From contig NC_082691.1 in assembly GCF_949987515.2 (NCBI RefSeq), positions 58,208,740 through 58,272,739 of the forward strand: 64,000 nucleotides of DNA. The letters run 5' to 3'. The translations under genes were made by a program, and so were the position numbers. The notes beneath the pieces are model-generated. The model was given only the letters and a program-made list of their open reading frames with translations. It was not told the DNA's origin and did not search any database. The stretch is from Delphinus delphis. Its lineage: Eukaryota > Chordata > Mammalia > Artiodactyla > Delphinidae. Of the stretch, positions 31,226 to 42,921 are shown one piece after another (positions within the stretch are counted from its first letter, which is position 1; each line of letters begins with the position of its first letter).

Positions 31226-31999
31226 GCTGCTTGGTTTTCTATTTATCTCCAACTTAGGTGTAGGGGGCCAAGTAAACTAAGGAATCTTCATTCCAGGCTG
31301 GGAACACGGGTTGTGGGGTGATGGTTCTTGAGAACGTGCTGGTCTTTTCTTCTCCACCCTTGGGAGAAAGCTGTGCTTTCCTGCTGTTCTTGTCACTGTA
31401 CTGTAAATGCCTGTGTGGAATCAGTGCCCGGTGGGAGAGGCGCTCACACGGGCTGGGAGGTGAGTAGGCAGGTGGCCCGAGGACTGGCTACTGCAGGCAC
31501 TTCAAGACACTTAATTATAGCCACTTAACTGGCCTCTTCGTCATTAGAAACACGGGGAAGATGCTTGATGCCCCCACGGGCCTCTTACGTGGTTGATAAC
31601 ATCTCCCCATCTGTCTCCAGCAACTGACCCCTCCAGCTTCTTAAGAGCTCAGTCAGAGCTTTGCCTTAACCAGGAGAGAGCTGGGCTGTGGAGAGGTTAA
31701 ATGTGGGGCATCTCTGCTTTCTTCAGTGGAGTGATTTCTGGAATTCAGTGGCTTTGGCTTTTTTTTAAAATTTAAACAAACTGACTCTGAGGTTAACTTC
31801 CTTTTTAATTGATTAATCTCGTATGCTTGGAAATTACATGTACTTCTGGGATTTGGTTCTCCCAGAATTGAATAAATTTGCCATTTATGGTTAAGAGCAA
31901 AACTCAAGAGATCGTTGTGAGCAAAGCAAAGCAAACGCGTTTTTCCTTTCTTAGACATGGATCCTTGCCTTATTATTCTCGCACCAATTGTAGATAAAC
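31226..31999. other. Unassigned sequence
   Basis: No repeat or exon recognised. A 134-codon minus-strand frame at 31653-32057 extends into the adjacent MIR and has no domain. Confidence 0.4.
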
Positions 32000-32190
32000 T
32001 GACTGAGTTAGACTGAGTGAGACTGCCTGGGTTCCAAGCCCAGCTTACCCGCTCCACATTTCAAGTTCCTCACTGATAAAATTGGGATACCAGTAGTATC
32101 TACCTCTCAGCTATTATGAGTTAAGGCAGGTATCACCATAATGTGTGTGAGTGCAGAGTAAAACTCAATAAACGTTAGCTGTCATTATGG
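32000..32190 (+). repeat. MIR SINE, sense
   Basis: 'gagactgcctgggttccaagcccagcttacccgctcc', then 'ttcaagttcctcactgataaaattgggataccagtagtatctacctctcagctattatgagttaaggcagg', then 'gagtaaaactcaataaacgttagctgtcatta'. This is MIR head, core and tail in order. Confidence 0.85.
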
Positions 32191-32990
32191 CTAGCCCCTA
32201 AGTACACACCTTCTGACGGCAGATCAAAACCAGCTAATCATAGTCTATAAACTTTGAAGTGAACAAAAGGGTTTACAATCCTGAGTCCGTGTCACAATAT
32301 ATTATTCGTGAAACATGGCTCTAAGGTGCTCTTTTTATTTGGAAAGTGATTACTGGCATTGGATTTTATGGTTTTTGTTTGTTCTGCTTTATAGAGTGTA
32401 TAACTTGGGAAAAGTGTACTTTAAGCTCTTTCTTCTTTGCAATACTTCTTTCATTCTCTTGCCTGATGCCAAATATTTGTGTCGTATTAGATGTGTTCAT
32501 TTATTTGTTCAACAAATATTGAGCCCCGACTTCATCTTCCTAGGGCCTCAGACCTGAATCCCCTATGTCCCCGTGCATAGGGAGGCCCAGTTTTGTGCAG
32601 GCAGACATCTACCTACGTCAAGAGTCATATCACTTCATATCACAGATAGGAAATATGTCGGAGTTGGGAGAGGAAGCAGCTCTCTGTGTCTCGAGGAAAG
32701 GAGGAGCGCCAGGGAGACTTTGCATGCAGGAAGCACAGGGAGAGGAATGGGAAGCACGTGACATTCTTTGTTCTAAGACTGTGAGTGGTGTGATAGGGCC
32801 CAAAGCAGGTTACACACTGGGAGGCAGAAGACAAGCCAACAGAGTCCAGATTATAAAGGAATTTCCAGGCCACGCCAAGGATCTGGGGCTTTATGTGTGT
32901 ACACTAAGAAAATTTCCACGGGTTTAATGGAGTAAGATAGCATCAGATTTCCATTGTAGAAGGAAAGGGGCTGCGACTAGAGGCAGGGAC
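32191..32990. other. Mostly unassigned; old L2-like pieces
   Basis: 'gttcatttatttgttcaacaaatattgagccccgacttcatcttcctaggg' at about 32494-32548 is an antisense L2 end. The 32830-32890 segment ('ccagattataaaggaatttccaggccacgccaaggatctgg') is an old dispersed phrase. The rest, including the 120-codon frame at 32565-32927, has no recognised content. Confidence 0.4.
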
Positions 32991-33013
32991 ACCAGTTAAT
33001 AGTAATAGCTCAT

Positions 33014-33202
33014 TTTTTTTTTTTAACAGCTTTATCGGAGTATAATTGCTTTACAATGGTGTGTTAGTTTCTGCTTTATAACAAAGTAAATCAGCTATAC
33101 ATATACATATATCCCCATACCTCCTCCCTCTTGCGTCTCCCTCCCACCCTCCCTACCCCACCCCTCTAGGTGGTCACAAAGCACTGAGCTGATCTCCCTG
33201 TG
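33014..33202 (-). mobile_element. Very short antisense L1 3'-UTR insertion
   Basis: A 189 bp L1 3' end in antisense: a T run, 'cagctttatcggagtataattgctttacaatggtgtgttag', 'aaatcagctatac', a pyrimidine-rich CCTCCCACCCTCC stretch, and 'ctctaggtggtcacaaagcactgagctgatctccctgtg'. A perfect 10 bp duplication, AATAGCTCAT, flanks it at 33004-33013 and 33203-33212. It landed at the edge of an antisense MIR. It contains 3' UTR only. Confidence 0.9.
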
Positions 33203-33345
33203 AATAGCTCATGTTTTAACTCACAAGTCCCCTGTGACATGGGCACTACTGTTACCACTTTACTGATGAAGAAACTGAAATACAGAGAAGAAACTATCCC
33301 AAGGTCACACAACAAAGAGGAACCACTTGGATTTGAACCCTATCA
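33203..33345 (-). repeat. MIR SINE, antisense, split from its start by the L1
   Basis: 'cccctgtgacatgggcactactgttaccactttactgatgaagaaactgaaatacagagaagaaactatcccaaggtcacacaac', then 'ggatttgaaccc', is the reverse-complemented MIR core. The AGTAATAGCT just left of the L1 insertion is likely the beginning of the same MIR. Confidence 0.8.
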
Positions 33346-33529
33346 ACATGACTACAGAGTCTGGATATGGAAACACTAGGCAATGGAATCTTTCTAGATA
33401 TCTACTATCTAAGAAACTATAATAATAGTTCTCATGAGAAATGATGACTACCCAAACCACCTGTGTAGTACTGAAGCTGCAGGATACGGGACAGTTGTCC
33501 TCTGGAGCAGAGATTTCTACATGTCCACT
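33346..33529. other. Unassigned sequence
   Basis: Nothing recognised between the MIR and the LTR-like repeat. Confidence 0.4.
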
Positions 33530-33985
33530 CAATATCCATTCTCTCTCTTAGAACTCCCAATTTTTATTGGAGCATCTGACTGACTGGAATATAGACTCTC
33601 TTTCCCAGCTATCCCTGCACTAGATGTGGCCATGAGACAAAGTTCTGGCAAATGAGATATGGCAGCTTCTAGAAATTTTCCTAATAATTGGCACATGCCC
33701 CTTGCCTCTTTCTTCCTTATCACTTTCTCCATCCTGCTGCGTGGAATGTGGACGTGGTGGCTACCATCTTGGATCATGACAGCAGGAGCTACTCACTGCT
33801 GTCACTGCTGAAGGAGCATGGCTACCTGAAGTCTTTGTGGAGCAGGGCTGCCACACCAGCCTGAACTGCCTGCTCTGGGATTTTCCCTGAGAGACAGGTA
33901 AACTTTTATTTTGCTTCAGACAGTGTTATTTTGGGTCTCAGTTATTTTCAGCCAAACTTGATTCTTACCAATACATCCGCCAACT
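33530..33985 (+). repeat. LTR-like old mammalian repeat (family uncertain)
   Basis: Wording typical of an old MaLR/ERVL-like LTR: 'ctagatgtggccatgagacaaagttctggcaaatgagatatggcag', 'tccatcctgctgcgtggaatgtggacgtggtggctaccatcttggatcatga', 'gtggagcagggctgccacaccagcctgaactgcctgc', and a 3' end 'gttattttgggtctcagttattttcagccaaacttgattcttaccaata'. It carries no retroviral genes. Family assignment is from memory and uncertain. Confidence 0.55.
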
Positions 33986-34279
33986 TCTCAGAAGAAAATT
34001 ATAAAGTATTAGAAATATGATAAGATAGAATTATCAAAGTAGATGAAGTCAATTATGCAAGTTGTGAAACATAAAAATCATGGTTCAATTTATTTTGCAA
34101 CAGTTTAAAACTCCCAAGACTTTTGTCGACATACAAAATAAAAACAAGGAAAACTATGATCTGTGGAAGCGGTGGATCTGAGTTCCCAGTGTGGCAGAGC
34201 CAGGAGACATGAGTGTGTCAGCATTCCATTGTGTTAGGGCCACACTCGCCCATTGCTACCCCCAGAAAGAAAACAGCCA

Positions 34280-34540
34280 CCTGTAATGGATTTGATTATC
34301 ATTTCAAACTCCCCACCTTGTCCACACCCTTTATCACATGACATTGGCAATGCTTCCTGGTGGAGTCGACAGAAAGGACACTCTCTCATCACTGATTTTA
34401 GGCTTGGCCATGCTTAGTCTATGGAATGTTAGTGGATGCCATACAGGTAGAGGCTTGAAACGTGCTTTGGTGGTTTTGCTTGCCCTCTTACACTCCTGCC
34501 ACCTCCTGTGAGAAGCACACATCGTTAAGTGAAATGCTCA
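34280..34540 (+). repeat. Second LTR-like fragment, probably a related family
   Basis: 'gtccacaccctttatcacatgacattggcaatgcttcctgg' and 'cttgaaacgtgctttggtggttttgcttgccctcttacactcctgccac' resemble parts of old LTR repeats. The interval between 33986 and 34279 is unassigned. Low confidence in both boundaries and family. Confidence 0.35.
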
Positions 34541-34639
34541 TGTATGAAAATATACAAATGCTCCTTTTGCGTCTAGTTCAAAGATATGAAGATATCAACC
34601 GAGAAGCACTACGATCCAAAATGATCTCAGTGATCCTTT

Positions 34640-35085
34640 TTTGGTAGCAGCTTTATTCAGACATAATTCAATACCATACAATTTATCCATTAAAAGGATA
34701 CAGTTCAAAGGGTCTTCATATATTCACAGATTTGTGCAGTCATCACCACAATCAATTTTAGAACATTTTCATCAGCCCAAAAAGAAACCCCGTACTCTTT
34801 AGTAGTTACCACCACTCCCCAACTCCCAGCCCCTTTCTCCATCCCTAGGCAACCACTAATCTATTTTCTGTCGCTGTAGACTTGTCTATTCTGGGCTTTT
34901 CATATAAATGGAATCACACGTTATGTGATCTTTTGGGACTGGCTTCTTTCACTTTGCGTAATGTTTTCAAAGTTTATCCATGTTGTAGCATGTATCATTG
35001 CTTCATTACTTTTTATTGACAAATAATATTCTATTGTGTGGATATGCCACATTTTAGTTATCCATTCGTCAGTTGATGAACTCAG
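34640..35085 (-). mobile_element. Antisense L1M-like 3' fragment
   Basis: Antisense L1 3' UTR to ORF2 end: 'gtagcagctttattcagacataattcaataccatacaatttatcc', 'aggcaaccactaatctattttctgtcgc', 'ttcaaagtttatccatgttgtagcatgtatc', and 'gatatgccacattttagttatccattcgtcag'. The minus strand retains a degraded ORF2 C-terminus (KMWHIHTIEYY at about 35030-35060). It ends abruptly at about 35085. Confidence 0.85.
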
Positions 35086-35980
35086 TGGTACTTTTGAGTA
35101 CCCACAGAAATACACAGAAGGAAGAAGAGTGGTGCAGTGTGCTAATGACTTTATGGGACAAAAGACTATTGGAATGTACTGGCCATGTACATACGATGGT
35201 TCCATCCACACACAGTTCCATTTCTCATAGTAAATAAAGAAGTTGGCGTATGATTTGATATGTCTCTCTGAGACTTGCTAGCATGTACCAGTGCCCCCAG
35301 GTGCAATCAACTTGTAGTCACAAATGCAATGATGGTTCTATACCACTGAGGCCAGACTCTAGGTGGGTGAATTCGCCAAGGCAAATGCCACCTTCAGTCT
35401 GAGTGACCAGGTGGTCTTTCTGGGCCACAGCCAGTGGTATTTATTTATTTTTTTAAAAATTCTGTATAACTCATGGAGACTGAAAGTTTCTTTCCTTGAA
35501 ACCCAGGTAATTAAGTCATTTCTTCTCTGTGGTCCATTGTGTATGGTGATGATATCAAAATTCCGAGTGTTACTTCCTCCTTCACGGCCTGAATTCTTGG
35601 ACATCTTTATTTTACTGAACCAGCAGGTTTACTGATGCCCAGGGTCAAACATATTTGTCTCTATCACTCACATTACACCAAGGAGCTTGGTCATCTCTCT
35701 TACAGTGAGCACACTGCAGTGACTAAGGAGTCCTGGAGTCCCACCAGACTAGAAATGTGACATGTCAGACTAGAGGAATTTTCTCTGGAGCAGTGACTCT
35801 CTAAGGACGAGGGGTCACTATTTCAGGAGCGTGTACTTTGAAAGCAGAGCAACATTTTGTCCCATTGTTTTGATTTATTTTCATCTTAATATTTAATTTA
35901 GATCAAAGATCAATTATTATTAAAGGAGGGGAAGAGGATTTTATCTCATCAAAAGTGTTCAGGGACTTGCAATTTGTAGA
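35086..35980. other. Unassigned sequence, possible unrecognised retrocopy
   Basis: No repeat family is recognised. On the minus strand an 81-codon frame at 35359-35604 begins MSKNSGREGGSNTRNFDI and reads through without low complexity. The sequence has a transcript-like feel but no poly(A) tail or target duplication is visible, and I do not recognise the protein. It may equally be chance. Confidence 0.3.
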
Positions 35981-35984
35981 TAAA

Positions 35985-36245
35985 TAAGTCTTGGGGGTCT
36001 AATCCAAAGCATAGTGATTATAGATAACAATACTGTATTACAAACTTCCAAGTTGCTAAGAGACTAGATCTTAATTGTTCTCACCACACAAAAAAGAAAT
36101 AATCATTATGTGACATGATAGAAGTGTTGGCTAATGCTACAGTGGTAATCATACTGCAGTATAGGAACATATCAAATCAATATGTTTTTGTACACCTTAA
36201 ACTTACTTAATGTTATATGACAATCATCTCTCAATTAAAAAAATG
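35985..36245 (+). mobile_element. L1M 3'-UTR end fragment, sense
   Basis: 'gattatagataacaatactgtattacaaacttccaagttgctaagagactagatcttaattgttctcaccaca', then 'gtacaccttaaacttacttaatgttatatgacaatcatctctcaattaaaaaaa', is the 3' terminus of an older L1 with a short A tail. Confidence 0.85.
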
Positions 36246-36645
36246 AAAGTCTTTAATGGCAAAAAAGTGTTCAGGGGAACATGGGTTTAGAAAGTTTAAA
36301 AACTACTACATGACAAAACAAATAAATAAATAATAACGTGTGGGTAGTAAACCCCAGTGCCTCCAGGACCAGACAGGAAGAGCCAGTCAGATGGATTGGG
36401 AGGGACAACCTCAAGCTGGGGAAAGGAGATCGGCCACATTCTCTTATTAAGCTGATAACATTAGACACAAATAATCAAGAGGTGGGTAAAAATATACTTA
36501 GCGTGAAATACACTCTTGAATAACCCCTTGATAAAAGAGAAAATTGAAAAGTAAATTATGAAGTATCTAAGAAACAAGGGAAAGTAGAATACTTTGGGTA
36601 TTATGGGTCTGTGGGGCAGAGTGAAAGCTGTACTCAGAGGGCAAA
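36246..36645. other. Unassigned AT-rich sequence
   Basis: Nothing recognised; an (AAAT)n-like patch lies at about 36318-36334. Confidence 0.4.
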
Positions 36646-36653
36646 GTATAGCC

Positions 36654-36873
36654 CAGCGGTCCCCAACCTTTTTTGGCACCAGGGACAGGTTTCATGGAAG
36701 ACAATTTTTCCACAGACCGGGCCGGGGTAGGAGGGATGTTTCAGGCAGTAACGCTAGCGATGGGGAGAGGCAGATGAAGCTTCGTTCGCTGGCCCGCCGC
36801 TCACTTCCTACTGTCTGGTTCCTAACAGCCCTGGACGTGTAGCGATCTGCAGCCCGGGGGTTGGGGACCCCTG
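36654..36873. mobile_element. hAT-Charlie non-autonomous element (MER1-like), 220 bp
   Basis: The termini are inverted: CAGCGGTCCCCAACC at the left, and GGTTGGGGACCCCTG at the right (reverse complement CAGGGGTCCCCAACC). The insertion is flanked by a perfect 8 bp target duplication, GTATAGCC, at 36646-36653 and 36874-36881. Eight-base duplications and CAGNGG ends define hAT elements. The interior ('cttcgttcgctggcccgccgctcac') matches MER1-type wording. No transposase is encoded; it would have been mobilised in trans by a Charlie transposase. Confidence 0.92.
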
Positions 36874-36893
36874 GTATAGCCAATGCTTTTATT

Positions 36894-37069
36894 GGGGTTA
36901 GCCAACTTTTTCTGTAAAGGGCTAGGGCTTTGTGGACTATATGGTCTCTGTTACAGACTTTTTTTCTGACGGTGCTTTAAAAATGTAGAAACCATTCTTA
37001 GCTGCCAAGTTGTACAATAACAAGTTGTGGGTCCAATTTGGCTCATGTGTAATAGGTTGGTGACCCCTG
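36894..37069. mobile_element. Second hAT-Charlie non-autonomous element, 176 bp
   Basis: Begins GGGGTTAGCCAACTTTTTC and ends GGTTGGTGACCCCTG, with a perfect 8 bp target duplication CTTTTATT at 36886-36893 and 37070-37077. The left terminus lacks the first two bases (CA) expected of the family. The interior 'tctgtaaagggctagggctttgtggactatatggtctctgtta' is the familiar wording of an old mammalian hAT family (MER3-like, from memory). Only four bases separate the duplications of this and the preceding element. Confidence 0.88.
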
Positions 37070-37129
37070 CTTTTATTATTAAGGAGAACTCCTCCCCCGC
37101 AAAACTTCAGTACTAATCTTAAGAAGCAG

Positions 37130-37650
37130 AAAAAAAATGTTAACAGCAACAAATGAAACTACAAAGAGAAATTAATAAAGACAAAAGCTGAAATAAATGG
37201 CATAAGAAACAAAAAGAAAATAATAGAAAGAATTCATAAATCCAGAAGCTGGGTGTTAAGACCAATAAAATAGAGAAACCCTTGGAAGTTTGACTACGAA
37301 AAGGAGAGAGAGCAAAAATGTACAAAATTAGCAATGAAAGAGGAGATATAACTACAGCTACAGGAAGGATATTTTTTAAATCGAAGAGAATACTACATGC
37401 AACAAAATGGCAATAAATTTGAAAAGCTAAAATAAACAATCTCCTAGCACACACTATCAAAATTGATCCAAGAAGAAATGAAAACTGAGGAGACCAAGTG
37501 CCACAGAAGAAAGACGATTAAAGGTTTACCATTGGAAAAGACACCAGTATCAGATGGGTTCACAGGTTTACATACTCTTTAAAAAATAAATAATTCTACT
37601 AGCTTAAAAGAAAACCTTCCAGGTAATAGAAAAAGATGAAAAATTCTGTA
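37130..37650 (+). mobile_element. Old sense L1 ORF2 fragment (central region)
   Basis: A-rich sense L1 coding sequence: 'aattaataaagacaaaagctgaaataaatgg', 'agctgggtgttaagaccaataaaatagag', 'acaaaattagcaatgaaagaggagatataactac', and 'cagatgggttcacagg'. Frequent stops; both ends truncated. Confidence 0.75.
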
Positions 37651-40600
37651 AATTCCTCTTCTTAGAAAGGAAGGAGTTAAAAGTTCTAGAATAGGAGCAG
37701 CATCTAAATTTTATCTTGAATGCCAACCCAGATCAATGGGTAGTGTCTGCTTGGAGGCCCTGTGAAAGAGATTGTGAGACCCAGTTGAGATCCCGTGAAG
37801 AAAAATTGGGGTCTGATTTACCATCCCTGACTCAGCCTGGAATATAAATCAAATGGATCTTATGGGAATTTTTCCACTGACATAACCAGGAACTACTCTA
37901 TGATATCTTATGGATTTCTGATCAATTTATTTGAGAAAACTTACACGTTCAGTAAAATTTATATTCCTCTAATGACAATTCAGCAGACATATGAAAATCA
38001 TCTAGATTAAACCTCGAGACCCAAATCTAACTGCATTAATCCTCACTGCTCTGGGTGTAGCAAATGTATCGGAAGAAACCAATAAGATCATGGGATACTT
38101 TCCAGTTTGAGGACCATCATGGGAAGATTATCTTCCCATCCTTGGTACTTTTGCCGATTTGTAGCTGAAAGGAAATCTTGCCATTCCATTGATTGAAAAG
38201 TGACCTCAGAGCTTTCTTTTCTTAATTAACCAAGGGCAAAAGTAAACAGAGGACATCTCTTCCATTCCCAAGAGGCAGCTCGTTCAAGTGTCTGCAGTGG
38301 TCAGCCCTGCCTGGGCTTCCATAGTCTATCACAGTGCCCCCTGCAAGTAGACAGAGGAAAAAAGGGCCGGACTCAGTAGAGAGGATAACAGGAACTGCCA
38401 GGGCAATGAGTACCTCTTCATCATTATACAAAAGGGAATTGTAGTTTTACTCTCCTTGTTTTTATGATGAAGTAAGATAAAATAGAAAAGAAGAGCGAGA
38501 GAAATGATTGCTTGGGAAACGGCCTCAAACCTAGCACATGTTTATTTAAGCGTTTCTGTGCAAACATAACCCTGGGTGTCCGTTAAATCAGTAGGCATGT
38601 CAGTTGGCACTTCTGGTTACAGACCATTTTACGGTCATACATCATTCATAGCCGTAAAAGCCATTTGCCCTCTGTCACCCAACCAATCAGGATCCAGCCC
38701 AGAGGAAGCAGAGCAGGAGCCTAGCGGTCTTCTCTGGGCTCCTCTGAATTTCCACAACTAGGTTCAGCAGAATGTCACAGAAAATTAACTCTCCTAGGTT
38801 ATTAAGAACCTCTTCCCTACCCTCTCTCCACTGAAGAGCAATATATGATTTCAGGCTAATATTTACCCCATCACAAGCAACAATTTGTGACGTACAGGAC
38901 AAAAGTACACTGGGCATCACACACAAATCCAGCGTCATCCCTGCTGCTCTGAGCCACTCGAATGAAAGGACACGAATAGGGAGCTGATCGCCCGTGCCTC
39001 GGCAATTCACTCCTAATGCCCACTTCGAGCAGATTTGAAATTGCTGTCATCATCTAAGCCACCCAGCGACTAACCTTGATCTGCCCTCGCTTCACTCTTG
39101 CGAGTTCACATGTTTTCACTCTTCACCTCCTCACTGTTATTTTGTTATTGACACTGAGAAGCCTGCTGAGGCCTGATGATGGCCTCAGGCCTTGCAAACC
39201 ATGCGTCTTTGGGTTCTTGCCAAGTGCTGTTGCCTCTGAGATGGTATTTCACCTGAAATGCCTCCCCAGATCTAGGGTCTTCCCTTTATATTTATTACTG
39301 CTTAACTCTTTCTTAGTGCACACCTTCATTTATGAATAAGGCTCATCGCGGTTGTCATAACCCCAGTGGGCACCAGGACAGCCCCATCTGGTCACCCCAC
39401 TCCATCTCTGCTTGGGCATTTCGCATGTCTTCAGCCTCTCCAGTCGTAACAGGCTAGGATCAATTTTCCAGTGGCAGCTTGGAAATAATAGTGTGAGATG
39501 TACATTAATACAGAAATATATTGTGAAACTGTCCTTAAACAAACAAATGAGCCACTTTAAAATATTACTGCTATAAATGACCATGACAGTAGCACAGCAC
39601 ATATAATAAAAAATAACTGCTGAAGAGAAGCTGCTGAATTACTATAGTAATAAACCAGATGTGATTATTATCGTTTAACACGGTCATTGAATATCATGAA
39701 TCCCTGAAGCCATTAAAATATTTATGATTAAACATTTGCTATTTCTTAGAACATATAGTTGGGTACTAAAAAACTGTTAAAGTATTATTTCAGCTAATAT
39801 ATGCCAGTTGTATCATAGAGGTCAACCGACATTGCCTGAATCCTTTCAAAGAGGGATGAACAGCTGTCTCTCCGTAGCTGGACATGTTTCAGGATGTGTA
39901 TGCTAGTACTGTATACTCTCATGGTTCTGGGGAGGATGTATATACTACACACTACTAAGGTAAAAATATGTTCCTATTCTGTATGAACAGATGTGGGCTT
40001 GGGGGCTGTACTGGTCATTCTTCTAGAAAAAAAGCACATGTAGCAGATGCTTTCGAAGGCCTGCTCATATCGCCTTTTCCCTTGGTACTTGCCCTGAGCA
40101 TCCTTCAGCAAGCCTCTCAACCAGAAGGCCTTCACTGGGCCAGCAGGAGCCTGAAACACTGGGGCATTAGTGCCCCAGGGAACAGCCCTCAGCCCTGGTG
40201 AATAGAAGTTGGAGAATAAATATCTTGGCCAAATTTACAGACATACCTCTCTTTTGAAATCTGTCTCTTGGCCATGCTCTCGATACCCTCGTCTTTTCCC
40301 TGATGATTGTTTTGAGTTCAAACTTCAGTTCAGTTAAACATTAGGTGGGATTTGTTGTGCTGAACAAAAATAGTACAACCAGTGTCTTCTCAAATTTAAG
40401 TAGAGACACTTCTGTACCATAAGGTCAGTCTTCCCGGGTGTTTGCTTCTCATCTCTTTCCCTGTTTCCCGGCAGTTCCAGCTCCATCAGCAGATGAGGGT
40501 TGTTGCCAGGAAAGGAGCTCATCCATCCGTGGAGCATCCTGGTGATAGCCCAGGAGTGTCGGGCTCAGTGCAGGAAAGAAGAGATGAATGAGAATTCTTC

Positions 40601-40785
40601 AGCACTATGGCTTGGGGCTTACCTGAATATTTTAATTATTCATGCTACCAGAATTGACTGCTTTTTAAAAATGAATACCAACAGTAATCACCTTTCCCTA
40701 TATCTTTAGAGACAAACATTATCCAAGAAATAAGATGCCTGTGTTGTTTGAACCCTGCTAGGGCACAATGTGTTGAGAAATAAAA
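37651..40785. other. Repeat-poor unassigned block, 3.1 kb
   Basis: I recognise no interspersed repeat, microsatellite or exon across this block, which is unusual for this window. AT-rich, ATTA/TAAT-containing sequence is concentrated around 39470-39840. The part around 39060-39330 is pyrimidine-rich and may hold a very old remnant. Frames are short and overlapping. It is a candidate region for conserved non-coding elements. Confidence 0.45.
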
Positions 40786-40794
40786 AAGCAGGGA

Positions 40795-41010
40795 TTTTAG
40801 AGAGAGACCTAGACTTGAGCCCCAGATCTGTTCCTGACCTGGTGTGTAGATATAAAGCACATGTTATATAACTCTTTCGAGCCTCCTAACTTGCCAGAGG
40901 CTCAGTGTTCTTATAAGTGAGGTGACCATTGCAATTGTATAAATTGATATAATGTGTGTAAAGCATTTATATATACTACCATATTAGTGATAGGTATTTA
41001 ATAAACGTTA
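40795..41010 (+). repeat. MIR SINE, sense, diverged
   Basis: 'ttagagagagacctagacttgagccccagatctgttcctgacctgg', then 'tataactctttcgagcctcc', then 'aaagcatttatatatactaccatattagtgataggtatttaataaacgttaattta'. This follows MIR head-core-tail order with a disrupted core. Confidence 0.65.
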
Positions 41011-42904
41011 ATTTATTAGATGAGGAATGAATGGTGAATTTACCCACACTCTCATGGTGACAATTTAATTCTTGGCATAAGATATCACCTATTGGGAACC
41101 CATTTGGTTCCCAGCATGTCTCTCTCTAGTTTCCCATCATATGATTTTGGCAGTGTTATACATCTCTGTCATGTGGGTTCCATGTTTGTCCTTATACTCC
41201 CAAATTATACTTGTAGGTCCATCCTGTTCTTGCTGTGGTTTCACGTTTGTAGGTTTAATAACCTGGGCCATGGTCTGATGTATGTACAGGAAAACTCACA
41301 AAGCCTCAGAGTGGAATAAAAAACATTTTCGAAGACCCCTGCTGGCTCAGTCAACCCTAATGAGCTATTAGGTCATTAGAGACTCTTTGCCATCAATTAA
41401 TCATTAGATCAGCAACCATTCATTGAGGACAGTGGGGGAATTCATCTTAAAGGGATAGTAATATTAGCATACAAAGGAGCCGTTGCTGGCATCTCTGAAA
41501 ATCTGAAAAGTAGCTCCATGTGGTCTTTTCAACTTGTCAGTTCCTCCGAAGTCTGACACGAGGGCTCATCCAGTATAGTGGCTTAAATTTTCAGGTCACC
41601 TTGCCTTGGGAAGAATTTCCAATGAAAGAAGAATTAAGGGCTTGTTATAGTTTATATGTAGACATACAGCCCAGGTGGGGTAAAACAGGCTAAAATCCTC
41701 TCGTTCACGCGCTGTATGAGTATCACTGCCTTGCCCATGATTTCTGTGACTTCCTAGGGGCTTGTGTTCTTGGGGATCTCTTGTTCCTGCTGACCTCTGG
41801 ATCTCTCTTGGACACCAATGCTGCTCTCCTCTGCCCGGTAGCCACCAAGACACCCTCAGTTTCCTTGAGGGCTTCCAGTATCTACTCATATAATGCAATA
41901 TCTAGAGACCTATGGTGACAATTCCATGTATTTGTGTGCTCACACACAGCAAGTGCTACTTAGCAATCCAGCTTGGCGGACTACTAACTGCTAACTAAAA
42001 ACTGAATATGGGACATCATCTTTGGTGATGTTGCCTCTGTCATACCCACATCAAGGTAACCTCTTTGCCAGCTCTCCTCCTAAACATCTCCCACCAGCTG
42101 CTCTGTCCCTATCCCTCAAAATATTCTTCCCCTCTCTCTGTTTTTTAGACTGCTCCCAGCACCTCAAAATTACTAAGCAGAGCATTTCACTAACGTTACT
42201 CCTATGTTACTAAGCAGGACAATTGTCTTGGACCCCATCTAAAGGCCCCAAAATGGCCAGCCAAGTATTTGCTAAAATGAAGACAGTTCTTCTCCTAAGA
42301 TGAATTCTGTTGTGACTAACAGATGATTTTCTCCAAATATTTGTGACATTTGTATAAGTAATCAAAGATCGTGCTCATTAATGCTTGATTATTTTATTAT
42401 TTTCAGGAATTGCACTGGAGAACTTCATTACCCACACTGCATCCACTGAGTTCATAGCACCTCCTGGAATGAACCATGGTCTCCTAAGGGCGGGTAGGTG
42501 AAGCCAAAGTTTGTCTCTGTGGGAATTTCATTTCTGAAGTTACAATGAGCAAATATAATTTACAATTATATGTACAATTCTCAATGTATGAATACTCATT
42601 TAAAAATGCTTCCTGGCTCGCTTTAAATGAAAGTAAATGTTATTACCTTTTATAAACTGGTAAGAACGCTTTGGAGGAGGATTATTCTGCTGGAAATGTC
42701 CAAGACTCCACGTGGAGGACGAGTCCTCTTTTTAAGTGGGTAGAACCGAGCTGTCTGATCCTTTCTGCCCTAGAGAAGCTGGTGTTTGAAACAGACTCAA
42801 TTGTTAGTGACTTTTACTTGAGAGAGCCTATTAATTTTAGTTCATTTATCTTCAAATTTACTTTAATGTTCTACAGGCAACATTATTGTTTACTCCTTTC
42901 TATT
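41011..42904. other. Unassigned sequence, 1.9 kb
   Basis: No recognised repeats or exons. The 42000-42150 part is pyrimidine-rich. The left part of a 207-codon frame (42671-43294) lies here, but that frame owes its length to the CHR SINE it runs through. Confidence 0.4.
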
Positions 42905-42921
42905 AAAAAAAGAACTATATG

